DNA of 64,000 nt from Fusarium oxysporum f. sp. lycopersici 4287 (lineage: Eukaryota > Ascomycota > Sordariomycetes > Hypocreales > Nectriaceae): assembly GCF_000149955.1 (NCBI RefSeq), contig NC_030987.1, positions 1,489,387 through 1,553,386 on the forward strand. The letters run 5' to 3'. Both the position numbers and the translations under genes were made by a program. The notes beneath the pieces are model-generated. The model was not told the DNA's origin. It searched no databases and saw only the letters and a list, made by a program, of their open reading frames with translations. This document shows positions 35,236-44,879 of this stretch, piece by piece; within the stretch, counting starts at the first letter, position 1, and every line of letters begins with the position of its first letter.

Positions 35236-36611
35236 GCATGTTTTGAGTTTTGAAAATCTCTTTCACTATGAGTTGCACAAACTGATTCTTAGTTTGGTGC
35301 GTTTACAATGGAGTTTGGCATTTTGTTTTGGCGAAGTTAGGAGTGTTGACAGGGACATTATTCGTGGGATGGATAGGCGCTACTTGCATATAAGTTACCT
35401 AGATTATGTTGAACTAAAGAAGAGCAGAGATTTGTTGGCGGAATCCAAACCTCTTGAAACTGTCCGGCGAATTATCATTATCGGGATTTGTACTTGCTCA
35501 CTGGTTATCAAGCACCATCCCGCGCCCCTTATTATCTCTGGGTCAATTACCAAGTTTCTACGTATCATTCATGGTGTATGGATGACCCTTTGGGCCCCAC
35601 GATAGAGGCGTTGAAGTTCCTACCGGAAGCATATCGAGATTCTAGCATATTCTTTCCACTAGACAGAACGAGGAGACAGGATTTAAGGCTTGAGAGAAGG
35701 CGTGAAGTTAATATAGTTGAGTTGCAACTTTTTATGGTGACATGTGGCAATTTGGTTGAGGATCTGTCACGCCTTTTTCTGGGAAGTCGTTCCATTCATG
35801 TTGGTTCGAGGAGTGCAATATACTCTCCACCAGCTTGAACGTTAACCTAGGTAGGTAGTAACGAAACTCATGAGCCTGCGGAGAGGCATCACCGTCATGG
35901 GTAATTACGTTTTGGCATCGTCATGAACTGTGATTTCATGACATGACGATTGTTGTGAATGCAAGTGCAACGAGTTCGACATCCAAGACTACCAAACGAG
36001 TATGTTGCCTCTACTGAGCCTTGTATCCTCTTTTGATTATCTCGATGATGATGATATTCAAGCACGTCCCTTAGAATACAATATCAAAATCACGCAATTG
36101 ACTTGTAGATGAGGCTGAATTTAGACCTTGATAGTTCCGAGACCAAAAAGGTGCATCCATAGGCAGGCTTCTCACCTGTTGCCTCAGTCAGGAGTATCAA
36201 ACAGATAGATTGGACCTTACCATAGTCATAGGTCTATCGGTAGGAAGAAAAATGATACTTGGTGTTGTGATTCGCCAGCCAAGCAAATTACGCATACAAT
36301 CAACCATATAGTGCACTTTACTATTTATCAAACAATGGTTCGGAGAGCTGTGACAGTAGCAGTCATCGATATACCTTGACGAACTTACGCAATAACGAGT
36401 AACCGTACGATATGGAACCCCTGCTCGGTTGATATGTTTCAGCGTCCTCAGCCATCCGTGTATGAGCAACAGGAGGCGGCCCTCTCTTGTCTCTAGACGA
36501 GTCTCGAGTTACGCCCAGCCATGCTAATGGCTATGATGGCTATGATGCTATCAAAAAGAGGGGGACAGGAAGTTTATCTAGATCACGAGGAATATCTGGT
36601 TCCTCTTTGGG
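35236..36611. other. Intergenic, no gene seen
   Basis: 3' flank of the SWC3-like gene and upstream region of the large repeat-protein gene. Open frames of up to ~120 codons at 35.2-35.8 kb have no recognisable protein features. Confidence 0.5.
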
Positions 36612-36617
36612 TATAAG
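36612..36617 (+). promoter_or_regulatory. TATA box of the large repeat-protein gene
   Basis: GGGTATAAGTAGG lies about 135 bases upstream of the ATG at 36749, with a pyrimidine-rich stretch (TTCTTTCCCTGTCC) just downstream where transcription would start. The spacing suits a strongly expressed fungal gene with a short leader. Confidence 0.55.
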
Positions 36618-36748
36618 TAGGGTGCTTCTTTCCCTGTCCTGACCACTTGTTCTATCTTCTGTGCTTGATACATAGCTCGATTGTGACTACCTATATCATC
36701 CCTCGTTTACCTTGGCCATCTAATATTTGCCAGAGTGAGCCGGCAATC

Positions 36749-39700
36749 ATGAGATTGACCGACACCATTCTCGTTGCCCTCCTGGCATCGCTGGGCTTGG
36801 CCTTAGTCCTCCCCAAGGATGATATCAAGAAGGAGGTTGTAGAACACAAGTACAATGATGCCGACCCCCATGAGAACAACTTTCACGGCTACGAAAAGAT
36901 CACCAAGATCACTTCACACCGATACTATGGACCCAAGGACCACAAGCATCATCATGAAGAGAAGGAGTATGACGACGACGACGATGATGACGATGACAAG
37001 GAAGAACATGTTCACCACTCTCATAAAGTAAAGGAGAAGCACAAAAAATATGGCCATCATCATAAGAGCAAGAAGCATGATGATGATCACAAGAAGCATC
37101 ACTCCCATGACTTCAAGAAGAAGCAACACGATCATGGTGAAGAAGACGAGGAGGAGGAGGAGGAGGATAAGGAACGTAAACTCATCTTCCACACAGACGA
37201 GTTTAAGAAAGCCAAGAAGAAAACCGAGGAGAAATTCCCATTCCTCAAAGATCTTGAGTCGGAGACCCCCAAGTCCTACCACAAGCACAAAGTTGAACAG
37301 AAGCATGATAAGGAGGAGAAGAAGGAAGCGAAAAAGAAATACCCTTTCCTCAAAGATGTTGTGTTGGAGACCCCCAAGCGCTACCACAAGCACAAATATG
37401 AACAGAAGCATGATAAGGAAGAGAAGAAGGAACAGACCAACTCGAAGGATGGCAAACTGTACAAGTTTATTCATCGAGGTGGAATGGACGTCAAGCGCGA
37501 TGTCGACATCAACATTCATGCTCCAACCTACGAGATTCATCATGATTCCGACAAGAAGCATGATCATGGCGACGCCAAACTTGTCAAAATCTTTCGTGTA
37601 AGCTCGCAAGAGTCGACTCATGAAACGAAGTATCCCAAGTACGAGCATGATGACGAGCAGAAACACAAGAAGCCGACAAAGGAGTACCATTCCCTTCCTA
37701 AGTCTCTCTATCAGGACGGGAAATCGAAACATTCTGATGAACTCTACAAGGAAAACCAGACTCAAACTGCTAAGAAAGCCCATTCCCTTCTTAGGCCTCA
37801 CCGTGAGCATATCAAGTCTAAGCACTATGATAGTCACGACAAGGGTCACTTTGGAAGTGAAAAGAAGTACCCCCAGTCAAGCAAAGGTCACAATCACACT
37901 GAAGGGCACTGCCCCAAGCCTGTTGTGGAAGCTACCAAGAGGATTCTCGACCTGATCGACCTTTTTTTCAAAAAGGATAATGGGCACCATGGCTCTCCCA
38001 AAAAACCATCCTATCAGTATAAATCATATCCTTCTCATGATTACTATGATAAGGACCACCCTAACCCTCACAATAATCGCTACCCCGATGACAAGAAACC
38101 CCATTCGAGGCCATCAAAGGACACTCACCATCATTATAAGCCCAAGAATGGATACAAGAAGTCTAATCAAGCAGAGGATAGGCAAATTGGTGAAGAGAAG
38201 AAGAAAGCACTGCAAAAAATCATTGAATCCCTCCTCGACCTTCTTCCTGTCAAGAAGGCAGCCCCTGAAGACCGTTCCAAGAAGTCTAAGCCATCCGAAG
38301 ACGATCAGGACTCGTACAATGAGTCCGAGAAAGAGCACCACTCTCATGAGAGACCTTCCTACCTATACAAAGAGCATGCCGAGTACAAGCATGATGACAA
38401 CAAGAAGCATATCAAGCTGAGCGAAGACCGTTCCTCTCACTATGAGCCAGGCTATAAACATCAGGAGTTGGACTCACATCATGACGAAAAGAAGAACGGC
38501 TATGATCATGACCATGAGGACTCTGAGAAGGGTCAATACTCGCATGATAAGCCTATTTCTCAGTACAAGAAGAAATTCGACTATAAGCATGATGATGAGA
38601 AGAAGCATATCCAACTGAGCAAGGATCACGTCTCGCAGCACAAGCCAACCTATCATTATAGGAAGCCGGATCATCAACATGATGACAAGGACCATGAGCA
38701 ACCTAAGAGGCCCGAACCTCATCATGACGATCAAGAGGCCGAGCACCATGGGGGCTATAAGAAATCAAAGGACCACTACTCATACGACAAGCCAAGATAC
38801 CAGTATAAGGAGCATTCTGAGTACAAGCACGACGATGATAGCGAGCGTGGCTCGTTGGATCAAAGAGTGAAGCTGGATCGTAAGCACATCGATCACTACA
38901 GAAAGTCTGGACATCATAAGGACCACGAAGATGAAACGAAGGCATACAAGGATCACCAGTCTCGTCGTGAGCCTCACGCCAAGAGATCGAACAAGCTTGT
39001 ACCCAAGCTCAACACCACTCAAATCCTCAACCTGGAAGCCCTTAAGCCACAGGACCGAAAGCGACTCGCAATGGGCCTGCCCCTTGATGAGCAGACCAGA
39101 AAGGAATTCGGCGAGTTCAAGGACTGCACCCCCAAGCTGATTACCAAGCTCAATGCCATGTATGCTACCATCGTCGATGACCCCAAGTACGCACCTTTCA
39201 TCAAGTACATCAACACAGAACGCAAGTTTTCCGACAGAAAGAGATCTGCTTCTGAGCTCACTCCAGAGATGCTCGCAAAGATCGAGGCTATGGATCCTAT
39301 GATTCGTGGCATAGCTGCAGACCAACTCGATTTTGACGCGAAACTCAAAAAAGAGTTTGTGAGTGCCGGAAAGCTCTACCCCGGCCTTATCAAGAAGCTT
39401 GAGAAGGAGTATGCGCGTATTGTAAAGGACCCCAAATACAAGAAGATCCTTGAGAAGCTCAAGTCTCATGGGAAGCGATCATCCCCGCCCAAGATCCCCA
39501 ATAGGATACTTAAAAAGATCGAGGCCATGGATCCAGTCCTACGACGCGTAGTGGCAGAGAAACTCGATCTTCCCGCGAAACTCACAGATGAGTTTGTAGA
39601 TTGCGGAAAGCTCGACCAACATATGATTCACAAGCTCAACTGGGAGTATGCCCGCATTTACAACGATCCAAAATACAAAGAGATCCTTCAAGAGTTCAAC

Positions 39701-40852
39701 ACCAAGTCCAAGCGATCTAAGGGTCAGGACGAGAATACCCAGGACGAGCTCAAGCCCCTGACCAAAGATGAGATGAAGGAGGAGGCCAAGTTCAAGGAGG
39801 AGGCCAGGGAGGAAGTCTTGGCCAGTGAGCCGAAAAGGCTCACTCCAAATCAGCTAAGTGTGATCGGGCGTATGCCTAAAGTGCATCGCGATGCTGCAGC
39901 CAAAAAGCTTGACTTGCCTAAAGATTTGCGAAAATGGTTCGTGAAGAACAAAGTCTATAAGGGTGAAAATCTCGAGCAACTAAACCATGAGTGGATCCGA
40001 GTTCAATCAGACCCTCAATATGCAGACATTGTCAAGCAGATCAAGGCGTTGGAATTTAAGGGATTCGGTGAAGATGACCAGTTAGTCAAGGACAAAGCCA
40101 AGAAGAAAATTGAGGACGCAGCCAAGAAGAAAGCCAGGGAGAAAGCCGAGGGGATAGACAAGATACGGAAGCGATCTGTACACCAGCTTACCGAGAAGCA
40201 ACTCGAAAGTCTGCTTAAGCTGGACAAATACGAGCGCCAGGCCCTCGCGAGAAAGCTTGAGCTAGACCAGTCACTCGCTTATGAGTTCGTCAACACATCT
40301 AAGCTGAACCCTGTTCTCATCGAGAAATTCAACGAGGCTGTCTCCAAGGATGCTGGTACTCCTCAGCACCAAGAACTCCTCAAGCTTGTTGGCCAGGAAT
40401 CCCCCAAGCCTAAGGAGGAAGAGCTGAAGCTAGAATCTATCAAGAAGGAGGTACGCCTGGAAATCGCCAAGAGCCTGGAGTTCGACGAATTCACCAGGGA
40501 AGAGTTTTTGGAGGCCAAGGAGCTGGATAGCAGACTCTTGGACAAGGTCACGAAGTTTTGGGGGCTCAAGAGGATGAAGACCGCAGAGCAGGGAAAGAAG
40601 GACGACCTTAAGCACTCTGAGGTTGTGAACAAACTTCTCGAGTCGGCCCTGGAGAAGGAGCGCCAAGAAGGTGAAGATCCCCAGCGTAAGGACACCGATG
40701 ATAAGAAGCTCACCGAGGCTGACCAGAAAATGAAGGAGAAGCTTGAAAAGACAAAAGCAAACGGATGGTGCGATGAGTTCGTTAGCGAGCTTGAGGACGC
40801 CTGGGGCACTAAGAAGAAGAAGACGGAAGATGAGAGCGGTGTGAAGGAGTAG
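36749..40852 (+). CDS. Giant secreted His/Lys/Asp-rich protein with C-terminal repeats and Lys-Arg processing sites
   Basis: An intron-free frame of 1367 residues from the ATG at 36749, chosen because it starts a signal peptide (LTDTILVALLASLGLALVLP). The frame is open 34 codons further upstream. Residues ~25-744 are extremely rich in His, Lys, Asp, Glu and Tyr, with a nine-Asp run at about residues 75-83. Two internal repeat sets are visible: a 35-residue duplication at about 162-231 (PFLKD...ETPK.YHKHK.EQKHDKEEKKE) and three ~70-residue units starting near 535, 601 and 681. Residues ~747-1270 hold about six copies of a ~75-residue module (core KIEAMDP, A..LD, EF, YARI..DPKYK). Lys-Arg pairs at 745-746, 831-832, 909-910, 988-989, 1029-1030 and 1141-1142 lie between copies and fit Kex2 cleavage. 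I recognise no named family. Function unknown. Confidence 0.85.
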   Translation: MRLTDTILVALLASLGLALVLPKDDIKKEVVEHKYNDADPHENNFHGYEKITKITSHRYYGPKDHKHHHEEKEYDDDDDDDDDKEEHVHHSHKVKEKHKKYGHHHKSKKHDDDHKKHHSHDFKKKQHDHGEEDEEEEEEDKERKLIFHTDEFKKAKKKTEEKFPFLKDLESETPKSYHKHKVEQKHDKEEKKEAKKKYPFLKDVVLETPKRYHKHKYEQKHDKEEKKEQTNSKDGKLYKFIHRGGMDVKRDVDINIHAPTYEIHHDSDKKHDHGDAKLVKIFRVSSQESTHETKYPKYEHDDEQKHKKPTKEYHSLPKSLYQDGKSKHSDELYKENQTQTAKKAHSLLRPHREHIKSKHYDSHDKGHFGSEKKYPQSSKGHNHTEGHCPKPVVEATKRILDLIDLFFKKDNGHHGSPKKPSYQYKSYPSHDYYDKDHPNPHNNRYPDDKKPHSRPSKDTHHHYKPKNGYKKSNQAEDRQIGEEKKKALQKIIESLLDLLPVKKAAPEDRSKKSKPSEDDQDSYNESEKEHHSHERPSYLYKEHAEYKHDDNKKHIKLSEDRSSHYEPGYKHQELDSHHDEKKNGYDHDHEDSEKGQYSHDKPISQYKKKFDYKHDDEKKHIQLSKDHVSQHKPTYHYRKPDHQHDDKDHEQPKRPEPHHDDQEAEHHGGYKKSKDHYSYDKPRYQYKEHSEYKHDDDSERGSLDQRVKLDRKHIDHYRKSGHHKDHEDETKAYKDHQSRREPHAKRSNKLVPKLNTTQILNLEALKPQDRKRLAMGLPLDEQTRKEFGEFKDCTPKLITKLNAMYATIVDDPKYAPFIKYINTERKFSDRKRSASELTPEMLAKIEAMDPMIRGIAADQLDFDAKLKKEFVSAGKLYPGLIKKLEKEYARIVKDPKYKKILEKLKSHGKRSSPPKIPNRILKKIEAMDPVLRRVVAEKLDLPAKLTDEFVDCGKLDQHMIHKLNWEYARIYNDPKYKEILQEFNTKSKRSKGQDENTQDELKPLTKDEMKEEAKFKEEAREEVLASEPKRLTPNQLSVIGRMPKVHRDAAAKKLDLPKDLRKWFVKNKVYKGENLEQLNHEWIRVQSDPQYADIVKQIKALEFKGFGEDDQLVKDKAKKKIEDAAKKKAREKAEGIDKIRKRSVHQLTEKQLESLLKLDKYERQALARKLELDQSLAYEFVNTSKLNPVLIEKFNEAVSKDAGTPQHQELLKLVGQESPKPKEEELKLESIKKEVRLEIAKSLEFDEFTREEFLEAKELDSRLLDKVTKFWGLKRMKTAEQGKKDDLKHSEVVNKLLESALEKERQEGEDPQRKDTDDKKLTEADQKMKEKLEKTKANGWCDEFVSELEDAWGTKKKKTEDESGVKE
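38981..40560 (+). repeat. Coding tandem array of a ~75-residue module, about six diverged copies
   Basis: Copies lie at about residues 747-830, 833-908, 911-987, 1030-1105, 1143-1215 and a shortened 1222-1270 of the secreted protein. Shared positions include a Leu-rich first helix (LTPEMLAKIEAMDP), an A..LDL/LDF step, an acidic-aromatic EF, a Gly-Lys-Leu or similar turn and, in copies 1-3, a DPKY segment. Copies 2 and 3 are the most alike, and the last lacks the DPKY part. Divergence between copies means an old expansion rather than a recent one. Confidence 0.75.
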
Positions 40853-41020
40853 TCAAGCAGAAGTTGTTCAGATTGAGATACAGAGATCAGTAGTTAGAGG
40901 CAAAGGTACTTACTTGATTGGTTTTGTTCGCAGGGTCTGTTTACTGGACCCAAATCAGTATTTACACACCTACCTTGGATAATGAATACATCCGTTTCGA
41001 GACCTGATTCAGTTGCATGA

Positions 41021-41050
41021 TTGGCATTGGTATTGGCATTGGCATCGGCA
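41021..41050 (+). repeat. Hexamer microsatellite (TTGGCA)5 with mismatches
   Basis: Five copies in a row: TTGGCA, TTGGTA, TTGGCA, TTGGCA, TCGGCA. Non-coding. Confidence 0.85.
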
Positions 41051-41275
41051 TCTTGGTTTCTAGGAATAGCTTCAAATCCCACGATAGAAGTCATAAAAGT
41101 CCGGGCCGACGATGCCGCCGATTCACGTGTTAATCAAGTCGATCAAGACGCCGTCATTACCTAAATGCTTAGCACATTGGATTGGATGAGGATGAAGGAT
41201 GAGCGACAGGACAGGGGAAGGAGCGAATCATTACGTAGGTATGTGTACGTACCTTCCCTGTCAGCAATTCACCCA

Positions 41276-41305
41276 CCTTACCTTACCTCACCTCACCTTA
41301 CCTCA
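41276..41305 (+). repeat. Pentamer repeat CCTTA/CCTCA, six copies, in the RTC5 promoter
   Basis: Six consecutive pentamers of CCTTA or CCTCA ending about 110 bases before the RTC5 start codon. Similar CCTTACC/GGTAAGG words occur near other promoters in the window, so it may be a binding-site array or just a microsatellite. Confidence 0.8.
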
Positions 41306-41414
41306 CTGAGGGCCCGGAATGTCATGAAGTCGTCTAGGCACTCTCAACTTCACCTTTGCATACCATCGTTAATTGTTAGTATCAGAGTGATGCGAACGCA
41401 GTGGCCTTTGCAAA

Positions 41415-43304
41415 ATGGGTCAGAATCTTTCGGATGAGCATCCGCAGCGGCGGTCGCATGAAGAGCTAACCCAACAACTTGTGAGCTTCTCCTATCATAC
41501 GTTACCAGAGCCAATTCTGAATACCGCTAACACGATCTCATAGACGGAGAAGTTTATGAAGAAATGTTTCACCTCTCTTGAATTATACTCACTCAGAGAT
41601 GTTTTCAAGAGCCTTGCGGATCAACAGGACTCTATCAAATACCTGAAAGAGGACACTATCGCCCGGTACCTGGAAATACCAGACATTCTCGGCACCTCGC
41701 CAGTTATTTTCCAAATGGTATCCTATATCGGCGCTTTTCCATTTCTTCGAGATGCACCTGTAGTCTTGGAGTTTCAGCGGATGATTATGGTGGTCGTCAT
41801 CATGACTGAGCGCTACCGAACCGTATTGGCGCGGGGCTCTTCAGATAGGACCAAACTACTGTTCAAGAGCTTAGCTGTCTTTGATCGTAAAATGTCCGAA
41901 GCAGGAGCCCATCCAGACACGTCACATATCGCACCTACCGAGTCCGAAGACGATAAAGAGAAGGTCAGGTCCCGTGTGGCCGGTTTCGCGGTTGATGCAG
42001 CTGGCGACGAAGACGAAGACGGTGAGGACGACGACCTCGTATTGACAGCTTTTGAATTGCTTGACATCAAGGATGCCGTGGACCAGGGCCATGCGCCAAT
42101 ATTTCATGGCGCAACGATCCCAACTGACAATTTCCGAAAACTTGTCATGCTGCTTCTCCTTGCCGCTCCGCTTGATCCTCAAGAAAGCCTCTCGATGTAT
42201 TCAAGCCGGGTTGTTGGGCAAGAACTCGAAGGCCTCCGTAGCGCCGCTGAAAGCATTCTTGCCTCCTTCGTTAATGCCGAAACCTCAACTGGCATCAAGT
42301 ACAACCACTTCAGAACAATCATACCTGTGATTTGCCCTAATCTCTTTCGTGGATTCAATGGTCTTTTTGAGCGCTTTCTTTTCTCGCAAAATCTAGATTT
42401 CTCCAAACATCAAAATGATACCCCAGCTACTACTTCATCTCAAAAAGTAGCACAACCTCTATTGACCGACACCGGCGACATACTAAATCAGAACACATTG
42501 TCCCAGATCTCACTTTTCCTTCCTGGAACAGATCTCTTCCGGCGAGTGAGACTCCTTTACTCAGGCAATGATGCCGGCTTCTCCATGGGAAGTTTCCAGA
42601 CGAAGGTTTTCAACTGGCAAGCTCCAACACTGCTCCTGGTGAGTGGAACACGGCTGGGAGATAAGCCGGAGGGTGGTCAAGAAAGCAGTTTCGCGGCATC
42701 CTTGCCTCCGAAGCGGTTCCCTCACGGTAGCAAATCGGATCGGCTCACTTTTGGTGTCTACGTTCGTGAACCCTGGAAACACACCCACCGGGAATGCTTC
42801 GGCGATTCAGAAACAACACTATTTCAACTTGAACCAATTCACGATGTCTTCCCGGCATCAACTATTAACAAGGACTATGTCACCTTCACAAAAGCACCAG
42901 CGCACCATCCCATGATGTCGTTCGGTTGCTCTCATCCACACCCATCTCAAGCTCACAGAAAGGCCGACATGTTACGCCTAGGCCCTGTATCATTATTACT
43001 TGACGACTCGTTCGAGTTTGCAGTCTTCAACCACGATTTTACATCTCGAGGAGGTGCATTTCACTCGAGTGTGGTGAGAAAGCATGATTTCCAGGACCGA
43101 TTCCAGATTGAGAGTCTCGAAGTTTGGGGCTGTGGCGGTGATAAAGAAGCCCAAGCCCAAGCCGAGAAATGGGCTTGGGAGGAACGAGAAGCTGAAGCTC
43201 GCCGCAAGATCAATCTTGGAAATGGCGATATCGAGGCTGACCGGGCGTTACTTGAGATGGCGGGGTTAATTGGAGGAAACCGAAGTGGAGGGTCTATGAC
43301 ATGA
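41415..43304 (+). CDS. RTC5: RTC5-like TLDc-domain protein, predicted N-myristoylated
   Basis: Exons 41415-41480 and 41544-43304, with a 63-nt intron between codons, give 608 residues. The tiny first exon encodes MGQNLSDEHPQRR, a good N-myristoylation sequence (Gly2, Ser6). It would be missed if the frame were started at the Met in exon 2. A helical N-terminal region precedes an acidic linker. The C-terminal TLDc domain is at about residues 333-565 (LSQISLFLPGTDLFRRVRLLYS, FGVYVREPWK, GDSETTLFQLEP, HDFTSRGGAFHSS, FQIESLEVWGCGG). Yeast Rtc5 is a vacuole-associated TLDc protein that acts on V-ATPase assembly and depends on N-myristoylation for its location. The same role here is inferred. A Lys/Glu-rich tail ends the protein. 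Confidence 0.88.
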
Positions 43305-43586
43305 AGCAACTCCTAGGAAATTGAGCATTACCAGACAATATATGTTCTTAGGGCCTGGATAGCACATCGGTTTAGCAACTGCCTGTCTTGAAACTTCACA
43401 ATCTTCAAACTCAACAAACATAAACAATCATTAACATTTGCCTAGCTTGGGAGTAGAGCCACACTGTACTCGAAGGTACCGCCCGTTGTCTATCGTACAC
43501 AATGTCCTTCTGCCATAAATCGGCATGCGAAACTTTTATACAGACCTCCATCATGACCAATTGCTCCTAATGTACATTCTTTGTTC

Positions 43587-44373
43587 TCAGTCGTTCCTCT
43601 TTGAGATAATTTCGCCGAGATCGCCCAGAGAACTTTTGGGATTCTTCTTCTTCTTTGCGCTCGCGTTGTCCTCGACAGCTTGTGCGGCAGTTTTGTCATC
43701 ATCCTTCTTCTCTTCTTTGCTGCCTTGTGGCCATAAACCAATGCGGCTTAGAATACCTCCATTACTGGAAGCTTCGTTGCCTTCGGGTTGCAATTCTGCA
43801 GTTGCCCTGGCCTCCTCGGCCCGCTGGGCCTGGACCTGCTGTCTCTTTTTCTCGAGTCTCGCACGCATGGCCTTTTCCTCCTCATCTCGGGCCTCGAGCT
43901 CACGAATCCACTTTTGTCGCTTCTCTTCAGCATCCTTCTGCTCCTGGAGCTGGCGGAGCTCCTTGCTCTTCTCGCGGTCTTTCTGGTAATACATGCTGCC
44001 GGCCAGCATGGCGAATACGGTAAATCCCTGGGCTGCAACTCGGGCTCGGAACATGCGGTTCGCCTGTTTTGAATCGCCACGGCGGAGAGCTCGGTAGGCA
44101 TTGATAAAGGCGAGAGTGGTCAGGCCCATTCCTATAGCTATTAGAAGCTGTCTCGTGCGGCAAATAGTCCGAGATGTTTTCTATACCGAGGGGGATCAAT
44201 GGCTCCTCCTTGATCTTGCGGAGGACCTTTTGCATTGGTCTTTCATTCTGAAGTTCCCTGGACTATCGCATGAGCGGGGACTGTACGGTATAGCAAGCTG
44301 GAATTGAAGCATACTGGTCGCCGTCAAAGGACGAGGGCATGGGGCCCGGGAGGGAAGGGGGTGCATCAGCCAT
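43587..44373 (-). CDS. RCF1: Respiratory supercomplex factor 1 (HIG1-domain mitochondrial protein)
   Basis: Exons 44373-44315, 44257-44187 and 44131-43587 give 224 residues. Introns are 57 and 55 nt. For intron 1 only the CCAG acceptor ending at 44258 keeps the frame (a TAG 7 nt earlier does not). The HIG1 domain follows the second exon: KVLRKIKEEPLIPLG, GLTTLAFINAYRALRRGDS, then ANRMFRARVAAQGFTVFAMLAGSMY, giving two membrane helices with the RR/R loop of the family. A long Lys/Glu/Arg coiled coil (about residues 95-165) and a basic tail follow, as in fungal Rcf1. Rcf1 sits in the inner mitochondrial membrane and supports complex III-IV supercomplexes and complex IV assembly. It is convergent with RTC5. 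Confidence 0.9.
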
Positions 44374-44879
44374 TGTGTTGTTATAAAGCCTAATCGCTGG
44401 TGCAGAAGTGAAGTTGAATTCGTGAGGAAGTGGGCTGAGGATTTACAGAGGTACCCTACCCATGATCGCATCCATATCTGTACAAGCATCATCACTTTTC
44501 TCGCTGACGGGTGGGCTCCGCTATTCAAGTACCTACGTACCTTGCCCGACGCCCAAGTCCAAGCACCATCGATCGGCCTTTCCGTGTTTGGCCTAGCCGC
44601 TGCTCCACCGAAACTTCACAGCACTGATCGCATTAATGAGCTTATTGGGATGCAATGTACCCGTAGCTTTGTCATCATCAGAAACAGAGAACAGATTTGT
44701 TATTCATTCTAGTATTGCCTTACGAACGTACTGTACCTCACTACCGAACAGAAACGACGACAGACGCGAATCCGATCCGATCTATCCCTCGACAGTCACC
44801 GTCGATCGACTCTACGACTTTCAACTTCCCCTGACACGCCTAGATTCAGCATCATGCAATATCCATGATATAGCCCACG
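44374..44879. other. Divergent promoter of RCF1 and the ZZ/EF-hand gene
   Basis: About 500 bases between divergent start codons. A CAAGTACCTACGTACCTTG near-palindrome lies at 44,525-44,543. No gene. Confidence 0.5.

Larger units (their letters stand above)
40853..41414. other. Intergenic with microsatellites
   Basis: 3' flank of the repeat-protein gene and promoter of RTC5. It contains a TTGGCA-type hexamer repeat (41,021-41,050) and a CCTTA/CCTCA pentamer repeat (41,276-41,305). No gene. Confidence 0.6.

Noticed and set aside
36914..37849. 311-codon minus-strand frame rich in Leu, Val and Met
   Set aside because: Antisense shadow of the Asp/Lys/His-rich coding sequence. The apparent membrane protein is a codon-complement artefact.
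41276..41305. CRISPR-like array
   Set aside because: A pentamer microsatellite without spacers, in a eukaryotic genome.
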